From: UBA7672 sp031419455
Lineage (GTDB): Bacteria > Pseudomonadota > Alphaproteobacteria > Caulobacterales > Hyphomonadaceae
Reading direction: 5' to 3'
DNA length: 64,000 nucleotides
Assembly (NCBI GenBank): GCA_031419455.1
Contig: JANOKS010000071.1
Location: forward strand, 61,443-125,442
Below, one piece after another: positions 44,072-53,502 of the stretch (position 1 is its first letter; every line of letters begins with the position of its first letter). The position numbers and the translations under genes were made by a program. Below the pieces are notes generated by a model. The model did not search any database. It was not told the origin of the DNA and saw nothing but the letters and a program-made list of their open reading frames with translations.

Positions 44072-44962
44072 TCAGACAAACCCCGGCACCAGATCCTTCA
44101 GCATGAAGGCCGACGTCAGCAGCAGATAGACGCCGAACACGCGTTTCAGCTTCACCGGGTCGAGCCTGTGAGCGGCGGCGGCGCCCAGCGGCGCGGTCCA
44201 GATGCTCATCGCGACGATGGAGGCCAGCGCGATCAGATTGACGAAGCCTATCGATCCGGTCGGCAGGCCCGGCGCGCCGATCCCCGCGATCATACTGCCG
44301 ATGGCGCCGGGTACGGCGATGATCGTGCCGAAGCCCGCCGCTGTCGCCACCGCGCGGTGCATGTTGACGCCGCTCATCGTCATGATCAGTACGGCCGGCG
44401 TTCCGCCGCCAATGCCGAGCAGCGACGAGAATGCGCCGAGGCCCGAGCCAAGCGCTGCACGCGCTGGCCCCTTCGGCATGTTCTCCTCAACCTTCGCCTT
44501 GCGGCCAAGAATCTGGAAGATGAATTGCAGACCGAGCGGGATCAGGAAAATACCGAACACGATCTTCAGCTGGCTACCATCGAGAAAGCTGGTCAACGCG
44601 ACGCCGCCGATGACGCCGGCCACCACCCAGGGCAGCCACCCTTTCAGAATGTTCCAATCGACCGCCCCACGCTTCGCATGCGCCTGCACCGATCTCAGTG
44701 ATGTAAAAAAGATGGTGGCGAGCGACGTTCCGATCGCCACATGCATGATGTGCTCGTCCCCGCCCTGATGCGGCAGCACGCTCAGTACGGCGGCAAGCGC
44801 CGGCACCACAACGAATCCGCCGCCGATGCCGAACATCCCCGCGACGAATCCGGCGAACAGCCCCGCCGCCAGCATGGACAGCACCAGCAGGCCGTACTGC
44901 TGGAACATGGCGCCGAACCAGTCGTGCTGAGTCGCGATCTCCGCCATGTCGTTCAACGCCAC
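44072..44962 (-). CDS. Sulfite exporter TauE/SafE family permease
   Basis: This 296-aa TauE/SafE-type membrane protein has seven to eight helices. The duplicated motif FAGFVAGMFGIGGGFVVVPA (N-terminal half) reappears as GLGAFSSLLGIGGGTPAVLI (C-terminal half). An amphipathic stretch precedes the first helix. The start is GTG 44962 or ATG 44947, with no strong ribosome site for either. The substrate, a sulfur anion or organic acid, is unproven. It stands apart from the second TauE/SafE gene at 62461. Confidence 0.88.
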   Translation of the reverse strand: MALNDMAEIATQHDWFGAMFQQYGLLVLSMLAAGLFAGFVAGMFGIGGGFVVVPALAAVLSVLPHQGGDEHIMHVAIGTSLATIFFTSLRSVQAHAKRGAVDWNILKGWLPWVVAGVIGGVALTSFLDGSQLKIVFGIFLIPLGLQFIFQILGRKAKVEENMPKGPARAALGSGLGAFSSLLGIGGGTPAVLIMTMSGVNMHRAVATAAGFGTIIAVPGAIGSMIAGIGAPGLPTGSIGFVNLIALASIVAMSIWTAPLGAAAAHRLDPVKLKRVFGVYLLLTSAFMLKDLVPGFV

Positions 44963-45107
44963 TGGATTGTTCCCGGAGCCCCGACTCGTCCACCGGGAAT
45001 GAATGCGACTTCGCGCTTCGCCTCTGGCGCCGGCAAGACAGAGAGAGTGCTGAGGGCATGTTAAGCCGCGCGGCGCCCCCTATTGCAGCGCCCGCGCCCA
45101 TCCGGCG

Positions 45108-45141
45108 CCCACGCGAGAGGAATGCGCGCCTCCCGCGTGGG
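45108..45141 (-). terminator. Hairpin downstream of the TonB-dependent receptor gene
   Basis: A 13-bp stem with one mismatch (cccacgcgagagg / cctcccgcgtggg, 8-base loop) lies 10 bases past the stop on the minus strand. There is no T tract, so termination is uncertain. Confidence 0.5.
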
Positions 45142-45150
45142 ACCGTCTGG

Positions 45151-47850
45151 TTAGAACGCGTACTTGATCTTCCCGTAGTAGAACCCGCCCTGCCAGTCGA
45201 CGATCGAGTCGGAGCGATAAATCCGGCCGTTCGACGTCTCGCGCAGGCGGAACTCGCCTTCGTCCGGATACTCGTCGAACACGTTCCGTGCGCCGACGGC
45301 GAGCGTCAGATCGTCGGAGAACGCGTACTGTGCTTCAAGGTCAAACAGGACTTCGGACTGGAGTTCCTGAACTTCAAACACCGTGTTGCCGGCCGCCAGG
45401 TTGGCAGGCGTGCAGTTGTTGGGAACGCAGTTCGAGACGTTGTTCGGACCGTAGTAGTTCGCGCGGCCCATGAATGTCCACGGCCCGATCATGTGCGTGG
45501 CGGTAAACACGCCACGGGTTTTCGCCTGCCCGTGCTCGAAATCGTAGATCGACTCTGCATCGAACAGCGGCGTGCCGTTGGTGTTGGTGATATTTACCTT
45601 GGCGATCTGGTAGTCGTTGTAGTTCGCGCTGGCCGTGAAGTTCGTCATGCCGATCTCGCCCCAGTCAGCGTCGTAGCTGATCACGACATCGACGCCGAAG
45701 GTTTCGGAGTCGAAGGCGTTCTGGAAGAACGACACCTGGCCGATCGTGGCGGCGCCCGGAACGTTCGCCGCGAGAAGCGCTGTGCGAATGGCTGGCGTCA
45801 CCGTGATCGGGCTGACCGCGTAGAACTGGTCGGCGATGTCGATCTTGTAGAGATCGACGGTGATGTCGAAGCCCGCAAAGGAGCCTGTGGCGCCGAGCGA
45901 GTAGTTGTCCGATTTCTCGGGCTGCAGCTCCCGTGCGCCAAGGAAAGCCGAGACCGGGTTGGACGCCGGGAAGAGGCCCTGCGCGATCGGTTCGCCGCCG
46001 CCGCCGAACACGGTGGAGACGTTGGTGGTGCCCAGCTGGCCCGGCGTCGGCGCGCGGAAGCCGGTGCCGATGGAGCCGCGGATGTTGAGATCCTCAAGCA
46101 CCTTCCAGCGGCCGGCCAGCTTGTAGTCGAACGTTTCGCCGAAGTCCGAATAGTTCTCGAATCGCATGGCGAAGTCGACGAACAGGTAGTCCGTGATGTC
46201 GGATGCAAAGTCGACATAGGCGGCGTAGCTGTCGCGACTGGAGGCTTCCGAGAACGCCGGCGGATAGCCGGGGAAACCGTCTGAGCCGACTGCGTTCTGC
46301 GTGTAGACCGGATCGCTGGCCACGGCGCAGTTCAGCGTCGAACCGGTGGCGATGACCGCCAGACCAGCAGCGGTCGGGGTCCTGGCCCCTACCGCCGCCT
46401 CGTTGGAGCAGAAGTCGAACGGATCCTGCAGGCCGAACGGGCCGGCAATGTATGAGGCCTCATCGCCCGCCACGATCTCGTAGCCTTCGTCGCGATACTC
46501 AACGCCGAACCCGATATCGAGCGGAACGACAAACATTTCAGTGGGCACGGTGTAGACGAAGTCGGCGTTCACGCCCAACTCGTCGGACACCAGGTCGCCG
46601 GGGTGGAAGGTCGTCGGCGAGACGTTGCCCAGTGACGGGTTGATCGTGTTCCACAGCGAGTAATAGATCGTGTTCTTCCCGTATCGTCCCGAGAAGTCGT
46701 ACAGGAAATTGTCCGCGAACTGGCCCCGGATGCCGCCTGTCAGCGAATAGTCAACGACGTTGCCGCCGAAGCGGGGCGTGCGCCCCGCAGGGTAGTTGTT
46801 CACGAACTGGAAGATCGAGCCATTCTGCAGACGGATGCGGTTCTGGTGGATGCCGGCAATCGGCGACCGATAGTTGAAATCGCCGTCGGCGGTCGAATTC
46901 GAGTAGTTGGCGAACGCGTAGAGCTCCATCGCGTCGGAGATGGTGTAGCCAGCGTTGATGAAACTGCGGAATGCCTCGGTTTCCGGTTGGCCCCAGATCT
47001 GGACGTTGGAGCTGTCGAAGTCTTCGCCAGAGCCGAACAGAAACGCGTATTGCGGGTTCGCCGCAAGAAATGTCGGCACGTCGAACGAGCTTTGTCCGCC
47101 AAAATTGCCGGGGTCGGCCGCTTGCGTGCGCCATTCCTGGCCGCGATGGGTTGGCTGGGCGCTGGTGCCTTCGACGCTGATGTTGATGAAGCCGGCATCG
47201 CCGATGGCAAAGCCGATATTGCCTGCAATCATCAGGTCCTCGCCGTCGTCCTCATAGTATGAGCCGGCCTGGAAGGTGATCTCGCCGCCTTCGGGAGCGT
47301 CCTTCAGGATGAAGTTGATTACGCCTGCAATAGCATCAGAACCATACTGCGCCGCGGCGCCGTCGCGCAGGACCTCGATGGTCTTGAGGGCGGATGCCGG
47401 AATGGTCGAGACGTCAGGCCCCTGCGTGCCTGAGCCGCCGGTCGCCACCAGAGCGGCGCGGTGGCGCCGCTTCGAGTTCACCAGAACCAGCGTCTTGTCG
47501 GATGACAGGCCGCGGAGGGAGGCGGGCCGAATGAATGTCGCGCCATCCGAAATCGGTTGGCGGGCGGTTGTGAACGACGGGACCAGCGTTCTCAGCACGT
47601 CCTGGGTGTCGGTGAACGAAATGTCCTCGATTGCCTCTTCGGAAAGTACGTCCACCGGCACCGGCGAGTCTGCAACGCTGCGGCCTGCCGTGCGTGTTCC
47701 GGTGACGACGATGACGTCGCTCTTGTCGGGCTGCTGGTCGTCCGCCGCAGTATCAGGCGCGCTCTGCGCCCACGCGGCGCCGCCCCCCATCAGGATGGCG
47801 CCCGCGAAGGCCGCCCTGATCATGCCCGTATAGAGAAGTTTGGTTTTCAT
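45151..47850 (-). CDS. TonB-dependent receptor (intact)
   Basis: This 899-aa outer-membrane receptor has a signal peptide (MGGGAAWAQ), then a TonB-box-like VIVVTGTRTAGRS at the plug start. Plug motifs follow: LRGLSSDKTLVLVNSKRRHR and EVLRDGAAAQYGSDAIAGVI. A long barrel with many paired aromatic strands ends KIKYAF, with the terminal Phe expected for BAM insertion. A pair of Cys near NCVPNNCTP is in an extracellular loop. The plug shares the NSKRRH segment with the broken receptor at 1115-3605, so they are paralogues. The ligand is unknown. ATG 47850 gives a normal signal peptide. Confidence 0.95.
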   Translation of the reverse strand: MKTKLLYTGMIRAAFAGAILMGGGAAWAQSAPDTAADDQQPDKSDVIVVTGTRTAGRSVADSPVPVDVLSEEAIEDISFTDTQDVLRTLVPSFTTARQPISDGATFIRPASLRGLSSDKTLVLVNSKRRHRAALVATGGSGTQGPDVSTIPASALKTIEVLRDGAAAQYGSDAIAGVINFILKDAPEGGEITFQAGSYYEDDGEDLMIAGNIGFAIGDAGFINISVEGTSAQPTHRGQEWRTQAADPGNFGGQSSFDVPTFLAANPQYAFLFGSGEDFDSSNVQIWGQPETEAFRSFINAGYTISDAMELYAFANYSNSTADGDFNYRSPIAGIHQNRIRLQNGSIFQFVNNYPAGRTPRFGGNVVDYSLTGGIRGQFADNFLYDFSGRYGKNTIYYSLWNTINPSLGNVSPTTFHPGDLVSDELGVNADFVYTVPTEMFVVPLDIGFGVEYRDEGYEIVAGDEASYIAGPFGLQDPFDFCSNEAAVGARTPTAAGLAVIATGSTLNCAVASDPVYTQNAVGSDGFPGYPPAFSEASSRDSYAAYVDFASDITDYLFVDFAMRFENYSDFGETFDYKLAGRWKVLEDLNIRGSIGTGFRAPTPGQLGTTNVSTVFGGGGEPIAQGLFPASNPVSAFLGARELQPEKSDNYSLGATGSFAGFDITVDLYKIDIADQFYAVSPITVTPAIRTALLAANVPGAATIGQVSFFQNAFDSETFGVDVVISYDADWGEIGMTNFTASANYNDYQIAKVNITNTNGTPLFDAESIYDFEHGQAKTRGVFTATHMIGPWTFMGRANYYGPNNVSNCVPNNCTPANLAAGNTVFEVQELQSEVLFDLEAQYAFSDDLTLAVGARNVFDEYPDEGEFRLRETSNGRIYRSDSIVDWQGGFYYGKIKYAF

Positions 47851-48394
47851 TCTGCTGGTCCCCGTGTGTCTCGAAATCTCCTCTGTTTCCGTCCCGGTCG
47901 TTTCTTGTTGTCCTGATGAGGTCATCCGGGCCTGCACGGGGGAAGGCGAACCCGACCGGCCAAGCGCTAAATCGTGGCGGTGTCAGAATGTCAGGCGCCG
48001 CGATTCCGCGCGCACAACGCAGGTCAGGGCGGAGCTGCGCGCACAGCCGCCCGATGCGAATTTTCCTTATCGCGTTGGGGCATTATGACAGCTTTGAATC
48101 ACGGGACCATGGCGCGCGATACGATCGGCGCGTTGGCCCGCGATTCAGCACCTCACATGGTGATCGCTTGGGCGTGATTGCTCAATGTGCCGCCACGACA
48201 CCCCCGCGCGCTGCGTCCGCTACGCGCATATGCGCAATTCATGCGCGCGTTTGCCTGAAGGTCGATCAGGATTCTGGGCGCCGCACGAAGTCGAGGCGCA
48301 GCCTGCTGGACGCGTGGGCGATAGGCGCGCCGCCATGTATGCGCTTTCCACGCAGCCTCGCTGCGCATAGCCTGCGCTGACAGGTGGAGACTTG
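47851..48394. other. Intergenic region upstream of the receptor gene
   Basis: A 544-bp gap lies between the divergent receptor and secreted-protein genes. Open frames here have poor composition and no recognisable protein. It likely holds both promoters, but I cannot point to clear -35/-10 pairs. Confidence 0.35.
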
Positions 48395-49381
48395 ATGATG
48401 ACGCGCGCAATGGCCTTCCGAACCCTCTTATGTCTTGCAGCGCTCGCGGCGACTGCGCCCGCTGCTCTTGCACAGAGCTACCAGCCGCCGCGCACGCCCG
48501 ATGGCCGGCCGGACCTCCACGGCATGTGGACGAATTCAAGCATCACGACGCTTGAGCGCAATAACGCCGCCCTGCCTCTCGTCCTCAGTCCCGAGCAGGT
48601 GACAGGCATGGAAGGACAGCGGCTGCAGCAGGAAGTCTCGCAGAACAGCCGCACCAACCCCAATGAAGGCGCGCCCGCGGCAGGCGGCGCAATCGGCGGC
48701 TACAATGCCTTCTGGCTGGATCGCGGGATGAAGGTCGGCGTGGTCAACGGCCAGGCGCGCTCGTCCTGGATCACCGAACCGGCGAACGGCAAGATGCCGA
48801 TCTCGGACGCCGGCCGGAAGCGCATCGCCGAGATCATGAAGACACGGAATGAGGACGGGCCGGAAGGCATGAACCCGGCCGACCGCTGCCTAGTCGGCTC
48901 GCGCGGCTCGGGTGGGCCGCCCATGCTGAACAACATCTACAACAACACATACCAGATCGTGCAGACGACCGACCATGTGATGATCGATGTCGAGATGATG
49001 CACGACGCGCGCATCGTGCGATTGAACCAGGCCCACAAGCCCACGCCCGTCTCGCAATGGCTGGGCGATAGCGTCGGCCGATGGGAAGGCGACACGCTGG
49101 TCGTGGTGACGAAGAACTGGAACCGCTGGCACGGCGACTACGAGCCGGTCTTCCTGTCCGAGCGGGCGACAGTCACCGAGCGCTTCACCCGCACAGGCGC
49201 AGACGAACTCACCTACGCCTTCGAGATCGACGATCCGGGGTTCTACACGCAGACCTGGAAGGGCGAGATGATCTTCAACACATCAATCGGCCCGGTCTAC
49301 GAATTCGCCTGCCACGAAGGAAACCACGCGCTGCATGGGATTCTTCAGGGCGCGCGGATTCTGGAGGCGCGGGAGAAATAG
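48395..49381 (+). CDS. Conserved secreted hypothetical protein
   Basis: This 328-aa protein has a signal peptide (APAALAQ). Recurrent features are TPDGRPDLHGMWTNSS near the mature N-terminus, DHVMIDVEMMHDARIVRLN and the block DSVGRWEGDTLVVVTKNW with ERFTRTGADELTYAFEI. The same features occur in a family of uncharacterised proteins I have seen in acidobacteria and sphingomonads. No catalytic motif is recognised. It has ribosome site AGGTGGAGA before ATG 48395. It lies between a receptor and an M20 peptidase and may be part of a nutrient-acquisition group. Confidence 0.82.
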   Translation: MMTRAMAFRTLLCLAALAATAPAALAQSYQPPRTPDGRPDLHGMWTNSSITTLERNNAALPLVLSPEQVTGMEGQRLQQEVSQNSRTNPNEGAPAAGGAIGGYNAFWLDRGMKVGVVNGQARSSWITEPANGKMPISDAGRKRIAEIMKTRNEDGPEGMNPADRCLVGSRGSGGPPMLNNIYNNTYQIVQTTDHVMIDVEMMHDARIVRLNQAHKPTPVSQWLGDSVGRWEGDTLVVVTKNWNRWHGDYEPVFLSERATVTERFTRTGADELTYAFEIDDPGFYTQTWKGEMIFNTSIGPVYEFACHEGNHALHGILQGARILEAREK

Positions 49382-49391
49382 GAGGGGAACT

Positions 49392-49530
49392 CGTCCTTCC
49401 CCGTTTACGGGGAAAGTGGCCCGAAGGGCCGGATGGGGGACGCGGCGAGGGGATTGCTGGAGAGTTCCCCCTCGTGGACTCCCCCTCCGGCGCTGCGCGC
49501 CACCTCCCCCGCGCTACGCGCAGGTGAGGA
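49392..49530. repeat. GC-rich intergenic repeat with nested hairpins
   Basis: It includes ttccccg / cggggaa (49397-49414, loop ttta), then ggcccgaagggcc, and further ggggag/ctcccc pieces up to 49530. It belongs to the same family as the ctcccc hairpins at 28560 and 34782, here in a longer form between convergent genes. Confidence 0.6.
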
Positions 49531-49537
49531 CGGGTCC

Positions 49538-50944
49538 TTACTTCACATACGCCCGCACGACGCCTTCCAGAAACTGCTGGCTCTCGTACAGCGACTTCAC
49601 GCGCAGCTTTTCGTTGAGGCCGTGCGCGTTGGTCTCGCCGCTTTTGGCGAACATGCCGCTGAGCCCATACGTGGGAACGCCTGCGTTCATCAGGAAACGA
49701 CCATCGGTGGCGCCTGCCGTCATCAGCGGCGCGATCGGAACTTCCGGCCAGATCTTTGCGGCCTGCGCCTTGACCGGGCCCATGATCTCGTCGGTCAGCG
49801 GCGGCGCGGACGAGCCGTCGCGGCGGCGGACGATGGCGACCTTCACCTCGGGATCGTTGATCGCGCCTTCGAGGGTTTCCTTGACCTGCTCGGGCGTCGT
49901 GCCCTGCATCACGCGGCAGGACAGCGTCACCGTCGCGCGTTGCGGCAGGGCGTTGGGCGCATGTCCCGCCTCGAGCTGCGTCGCGACACAGGTCGTGTGA
50001 AGCGCCGCGTTATAGCTCGGATCGGCCATCAGAACACGCAATGCAGCCGGATCATCCGGATAGCGCGCGAGGATCGACATCGCCGCGCCCACGCCGCCGC
50101 CGAGGATTGGCCCGGTGATGCGGAAATACTCACGGACGACCGGCGTCAGCTGGATCGGGAAGGACAGTTTCGAGACTTTGTCCGCGGCCGCCACGACGCG
50201 ATAGATCGCATTGTCCGGCGTCGGCCGCGACGAGTGACCGCCCGGGTTGGTGACTTCCAGCGTGTAGACCTGGTGGATCTTCTCGCCGGCTTGAACCTGC
50301 ACGACCAGCGGCCGGCCATCATCGGACAGCAGCCCGCCTGCACCTTCATTGAGGGCGAAGGCGACATCGAACAGGTTGCGGTGGTTGGTGAGGATGTAGT
50401 CGATGCCGTTGACGCGGTTGGACGTTTCTTCCCCGCAGGTCAGCGCCATCACCACGTCGCGCGACGGGCGGAAGTTCGCCTCCCGCTTGAAGCGGGTCAT
50501 CAATTCGAGCCAGACAGCAGCCTGGCCTTTCATGTCGGCGGTTCCGCGGCCGAAGAAGAAGCCGTTCTCCTCGATCAGCGTGAAGGGATCGCGCTCCCAG
50601 TCCTCGCGGCGGGCATCGACCACGTCGATATGGCCCATCAGGAGCACGCCCTTCTTCGTGGCGCGGGATGACCGCAGCGTTGCGACCAGGTTGCCGTCAT
50701 CGGGACGGTTGGGCGGGATGATCACCTGCAGGTCGCCCGGCGCAAACCCCGCCGCCAGCAGCCGCGTCTCGGCCGCGCGCACGACCTTCGTGCACGAGCC
50801 GGTGGTGGGCGAGGAATCGATCTCGACCATCTCCTCGAATATTTCGCGCAGCGCCGCGCGATTCGCCTCGGAGGTCTGGGCCGCGGCCGGGAAACAGACA
50901 ACAGCGGACAGCATCGCCGCAAAAGCCAGTGACGTCTTGCGCAC
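49538..50944 (-). CDS. M20 family metallopeptidase, exported
   Basis: This 468-aa dizinc aminoacylase/carboxypeptidase-like enzyme has a signal peptide (MLSAVVCFPAAAQ). Zinc-site motifs: LLMGHIDVVDA (His), GRGTADMKG (bridging Asp), LTCGEETSN (catalytic Glu and ligand Glu) and AHGLNEK (last His). The dimerisation domain is present (NPGGHSSRPTPDNAIY). GTG 50944 has GGAG about 7 bases upstream and gives a normal signal peptide; a longer in-frame start is possible but unlikely. It hydrolyses peptides or acyl amino acids in the periplasm. Confidence 0.92.
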   Translation of the reverse strand: MRKTSLAFAAMLSAVVCFPAAAQTSEANRAALREIFEEMVEIDSSPTTGSCTKVVRAAETRLLAAGFAPGDLQVIIPPNRPDDGNLVATLRSSRATKKGVLLMGHIDVVDARREDWERDPFTLIEENGFFFGRGTADMKGQAAVWLELMTRFKREANFRPSRDVVMALTCGEETSNRVNGIDYILTNHRNLFDVAFALNEGAGGLLSDDGRPLVVQVQAGEKIHQVYTLEVTNPGGHSSRPTPDNAIYRVVAAADKVSKLSFPIQLTPVVREYFRITGPILGGGVGAAMSILARYPDDPAALRVLMADPSYNAALHTTCVATQLEAGHAPNALPQRATVTLSCRVMQGTTPEQVKETLEGAINDPEVKVAIVRRRDGSSAPPLTDEIMGPVKAQAAKIWPEVPIAPLMTAGATDGRFLMNAGVPTYGLSGMFAKSGETNAHGLNEKLRVKSLYESQQFLEGVVRAYVK

Positions 50945-51042
50945 ATCAGTCTCCGCTCTGTGGCCATCGGCCCGAAGGCGCCTGTGTGGCGCATTCACGA
51001 CCGGCGCACAATGCGCCTGCCGGTCAGATGCACACCTGCCGA

Positions 51043-51486
51043 TCAGATGCCGACGCCATACTTGGCGAGGCGCTCCTGATACCGGCGAACGGAATCATGA
51101 ATCGCCTCGACCGCCGCCCTTACGGCCGGATTGTCGAAATTCGGAGTCGAGCGGATGCGGCCCTTGTCGTCGGCGTAGAGCAGGCCCTTCTCGATCATCT
51201 GCTTGACCTTTCGCCGCACAGTCTCACGCGGGATGTCGAGCCTGCCCGCGACCTGCAGCATGGTGATGGAGCCGCGGAGTTCCTCCGGCGCGCGCTCGAC
51301 CGTTGAGAGCTCCCTCACCTTGTCGGGATCGGCCAGCACCGGGCGCATCGTGGCTTCGCCAACGCAGAGATAGATGGCGATGCTTTCGAGATCGGACTGC
51401 ACGAAATCGCGCACGGAATGAATCACGTCGAGCAGCAGCTCGAGGGACGCATATGTCTTTGGCCGCAGGTCTTCCGGTATGGACAT
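51043..51486 (-). CDS. Winged-helix transcriptional regulator
   Basis: This 147-aa cytoplasmic protein has a winged helix-turn-helix at about residues 70-110 (ITMLQVAGRLDIPRETVRRK then QMIEKGLLYADDKGRI). The N-terminal half is helical (LELLLDVIHSVRDFVQSD) and may be a dimerisation or sensor region with one Cys. It is not obviously MarR, GntR or ArsR by sequence. It may control the peptidase gene downstream on the same strand, which starts 98 bases after its stop. Confidence 0.82.
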   Translation of the reverse strand: MSIPEDLRPKTYASLELLLDVIHSVRDFVQSDLESIAIYLCVGEATMRPVLADPDKVRELSTVERAPEELRGSITMLQVAGRLDIPRETVRRKVKQMIEKGLLYADDKGRIRSTPNFDNPAVRAAVEAIHDSVRRYQERLAKYGVGI

Positions 51487-51548
51487 GAAACGACTCGATA
51501 CGCGATCATGGTTAGGCGGGAAAGTGCGTCACGCAATGCAGGGGCTCG

Positions 51549-52538
51549 TCAGGCCCAGCAGACGCCCGTGAGCATGCCGCCCGAGTCAACCAGCATCCGT
51601 GCACCCGAACCATCGAGCGACGCTACGCCAATCTCGCCGCCAAGCGATGTGTACGCCATGCGCCCGCGCGGGAGGTCGAGAGCGACGCCGATCGCTTCCC
51701 TGAGGCCACGCACAAGAATTTGCCGGTCGAGGCGCGTTGCAGGATCGAAACCTGCTGTGGGATCCATTGGCGCACGCGACACGGTGTTGTCGCCCCGGTC
51801 GGTCCAGTAGAGCGTGCGCGAGTCGAGGTCGAGATCGAGATCGATCGGCTCGGGGAGGCGCGAGAACAGGGTGACCATGTCGCGGCGATTGGCCGGCGTG
51901 GACGCGCGCGGCATTGCCATGTCAATGCGCCGGATCAGGCCCTGCCCGGCATTGTCGCCGCCCTTCTGGGTGAAGTAGAGATGGCCCCGCTCCGGATCGA
52001 GCGCGAGGCCGACACACCAGCGCGACTGGTCGCCCGCGTCCTGCGCCGGGGCGCCAGTGACGACCAGCGTCTCGATGTTCGAGCCGTCGAGATTACAGCG
52101 CTGCACCGCCATCCCCTCGCGGTCTGACCAGTAGAGCTTGGCTGAGGCCTCATCGATCTTGAGCTGCTTGGGCGTGAAGGTTCCGCCGGGCGTCACGATG
52201 GTCGTCACCTTGGAGCCGTCGCGCTCGCAACGCATGATGTAGCCGTCATCCTGGTCGGCGCGGCCCATGTTCGTCCAGTAGATCTGGCCGGTCGCGGCGT
52301 GCACCGCGATGCCATCGTTGACGCCGGTGGGGCGCGAACCGTCCTTCGGTGCGTCATCGACCAGCGTCACCGGCGAACCGCCCTCGGCGTCCAGCATCAG
52401 CACCTTCGCCTGCGCCAGATAGAAGAGTTTCGGCGCCGGACCCGCAGGTGCAGCCATGCCGCTCAGGCTCTCGCAGCCTGCAAGCCCGAACGCTCCGCCA
52501 AGTCCGGCCACCACCTGCCTGCGGTTCAACGATGTCAT
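51549..52538 (-). CDS. YWTD-repeat beta-propeller lipoprotein
   Basis: This 329-aa protein has a Tat-like signal (LNRRQVVAGLGGAFGLAGC) ending in a lipobox, then a six-bladed YWTD propeller of the LDL-receptor class. Repeats are IYWTNMGRADQDDGYIMR, LYWSDREGMAVQRCNLDG, LYFTQKGG, LYWTDRGDNTVSRA and AYTSLGG. Such propellers usually bind ligand or protein partners and have no enzyme site. The start ATG 52538 follows GAGGGACGC. The upstream repeat at 52580-52657 extends the open frame but is not part of the protein. Confidence 0.87.
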   Translation of the reverse strand: MTSLNRRQVVAGLGGAFGLAGCESLSGMAAPAGPAPKLFYLAQAKVLMLDAEGGSPVTLVDDAPKDGSRPTGVNDGIAVHAATGQIYWTNMGRADQDDGYIMRCERDGSKVTTIVTPGGTFTPKQLKIDEASAKLYWSDREGMAVQRCNLDGSNIETLVVTGAPAQDAGDQSRWCVGLALDPERGHLYFTQKGGDNAGQGLIRRIDMAMPRASTPANRRDMVTLFSRLPEPIDLDLDLDSRTLYWTDRGDNTVSRAPMDPTAGFDPATRLDRQILVRGLREAIGVALDLPRGRMAYTSLGGEIGVASLDGSGARMLVDSGGMLTGVCWA

Positions 52539-52579
52539 GCGTCCCTCGCCTCTTGGTGGCGCGAGACTAGAGCTTGGCT

Positions 52580-52657
52580 CGTAGGGTTGATAGAGCGAAG
52601 CGAAATCCACCGTTCCCGCCGCTTCGGTGGATTTCGCTTCGCTCTATCCACCCTACG
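52580..52657. repeat. Long near-perfect palindrome (33-bp arms)
   Basis: The left arm 52580-52612 and right arm 52625-52657 are complementary in 32 of 33 positions, with a 12-base loop. They carry the core gatagagcgaagcgaaatcc. It lies between two lipoprotein genes, and its last bases encode the stop codon of the gene at 52653. Elements of this gtagggt...accctac kind are widespread in proteobacteria. Confidence 0.9.
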
Positions 52658-53342
52658 TTCCCGCCGCCCAGCTGATGCCGAATCCGCTGACCTTTGGTTG
52701 CGCCGCGCGTATCGCCGGCAGGTCGGACGAAGGCTGCACGCCATCGCCGACAATCTCGGGCGGCAGCGAGTCAGCGCCCGGCGACAGGCGCACCGTGGTC
52801 GCGCAGCCGTTTGCCTCGCCGAGCTTTCCACCGTTCCAGTCGGCGACAAAGCCGCCATAGTCCCACTGGAAGCCCATCACGTCGAACGCTGCGCCATTGG
52901 CCGCCTGCACGGCTTCGATGCCATCGCCAATCTTCACCCCGCCCGGCCCGGTCCATTGCGACTCGGGGCTGCTGACCATCACGGCGGAAAGGTCGGTACG
53001 TTCCTCTTCATTGCGGAACACCACCTCGATCCGCCGCGCGGGATCCTTGGGGTAGATCGCGGTCACATTCATCTGAGCGCCTTCGGGCCCGGCGATCGTT
53101 TCGGGAATCACATTCTCCCGGCCGAATACCGCAGCCAGCGTCGCCGGGGTCGCCGCGCGCGTGAAGGGTGCGCCGCAGCCGAGCACGAACGAGGCCTCCG
53201 CCGTCCCCGCCTCCGAAACGTTCGCGATCGCAGACGCTGTCGCCTCGCCGCCGTCCGCCGCCGGCGCAACGTCACTTTCTCCTCCGCAGGAGGCAATGAG
53301 GAGTCCTCCGCAGACGAGGCTGGCCGTCAGGAAAGCGCGCAT
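52653..53342 (-). CDS. Hypothetical lipoprotein
   Basis: This 229-aa lipoprotein has a signal sequence ending at the Cys of LLIASC, then an Ala/Glu/Gly linker. The domain after it includes FVLGCGAPFTRAATPATLAA and GVKIGDGIEAVQAANGAAF. The second resembles periplasmic proteins in which 'GDGIEAV' type helices follow a strand, but I cannot name the family. ATG 53342 is chosen for its signal peptide. The stop TAG lies inside the repeat at 52580-52657, so the last residues (WAAGT) come from or abut repeat sequence. Confidence 0.72.
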   Translation of the reverse strand: MRAFLTASLVCGGLLIASCGGESDVAPAADGGEATASAIANVSEAGTAEASFVLGCGAPFTRAATPATLAAVFGRENVIPETIAGPEGAQMNVTAIYPKDPARRIEVVFRNEEERTDLSAVMVSSPESQWTGPGGVKIGDGIEAVQAANGAAFDVMGFQWDYGGFVADWNGGKLGEANGCATTVRLSPGADSLPPEIVGDGVQPSSDLPAIRAAQPKVSGFGISWAAGT

Positions 53343-53502
53343 TGTGGCTCCGCTGGGTAACTCGGGGGCAGACTGGGGCGGCAATCCCATGGGCGCAAGG
53401 CCGCAGGGGCAGCCGGAAAATCTGTTCCGGATACTGAATTTTTGTCCACGCAGAGGCGAGCGCGCTTGACCCGTCGCCCTGCTCACGCAGAACGTGGCCG
53501 CA

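Noticed and set aside
45058..46284. Plus-strand frame over the 3' end of the receptor gene
   Set aside because: Antisense shadow; the minus-strand receptor has barrel and plug motifs through this region.
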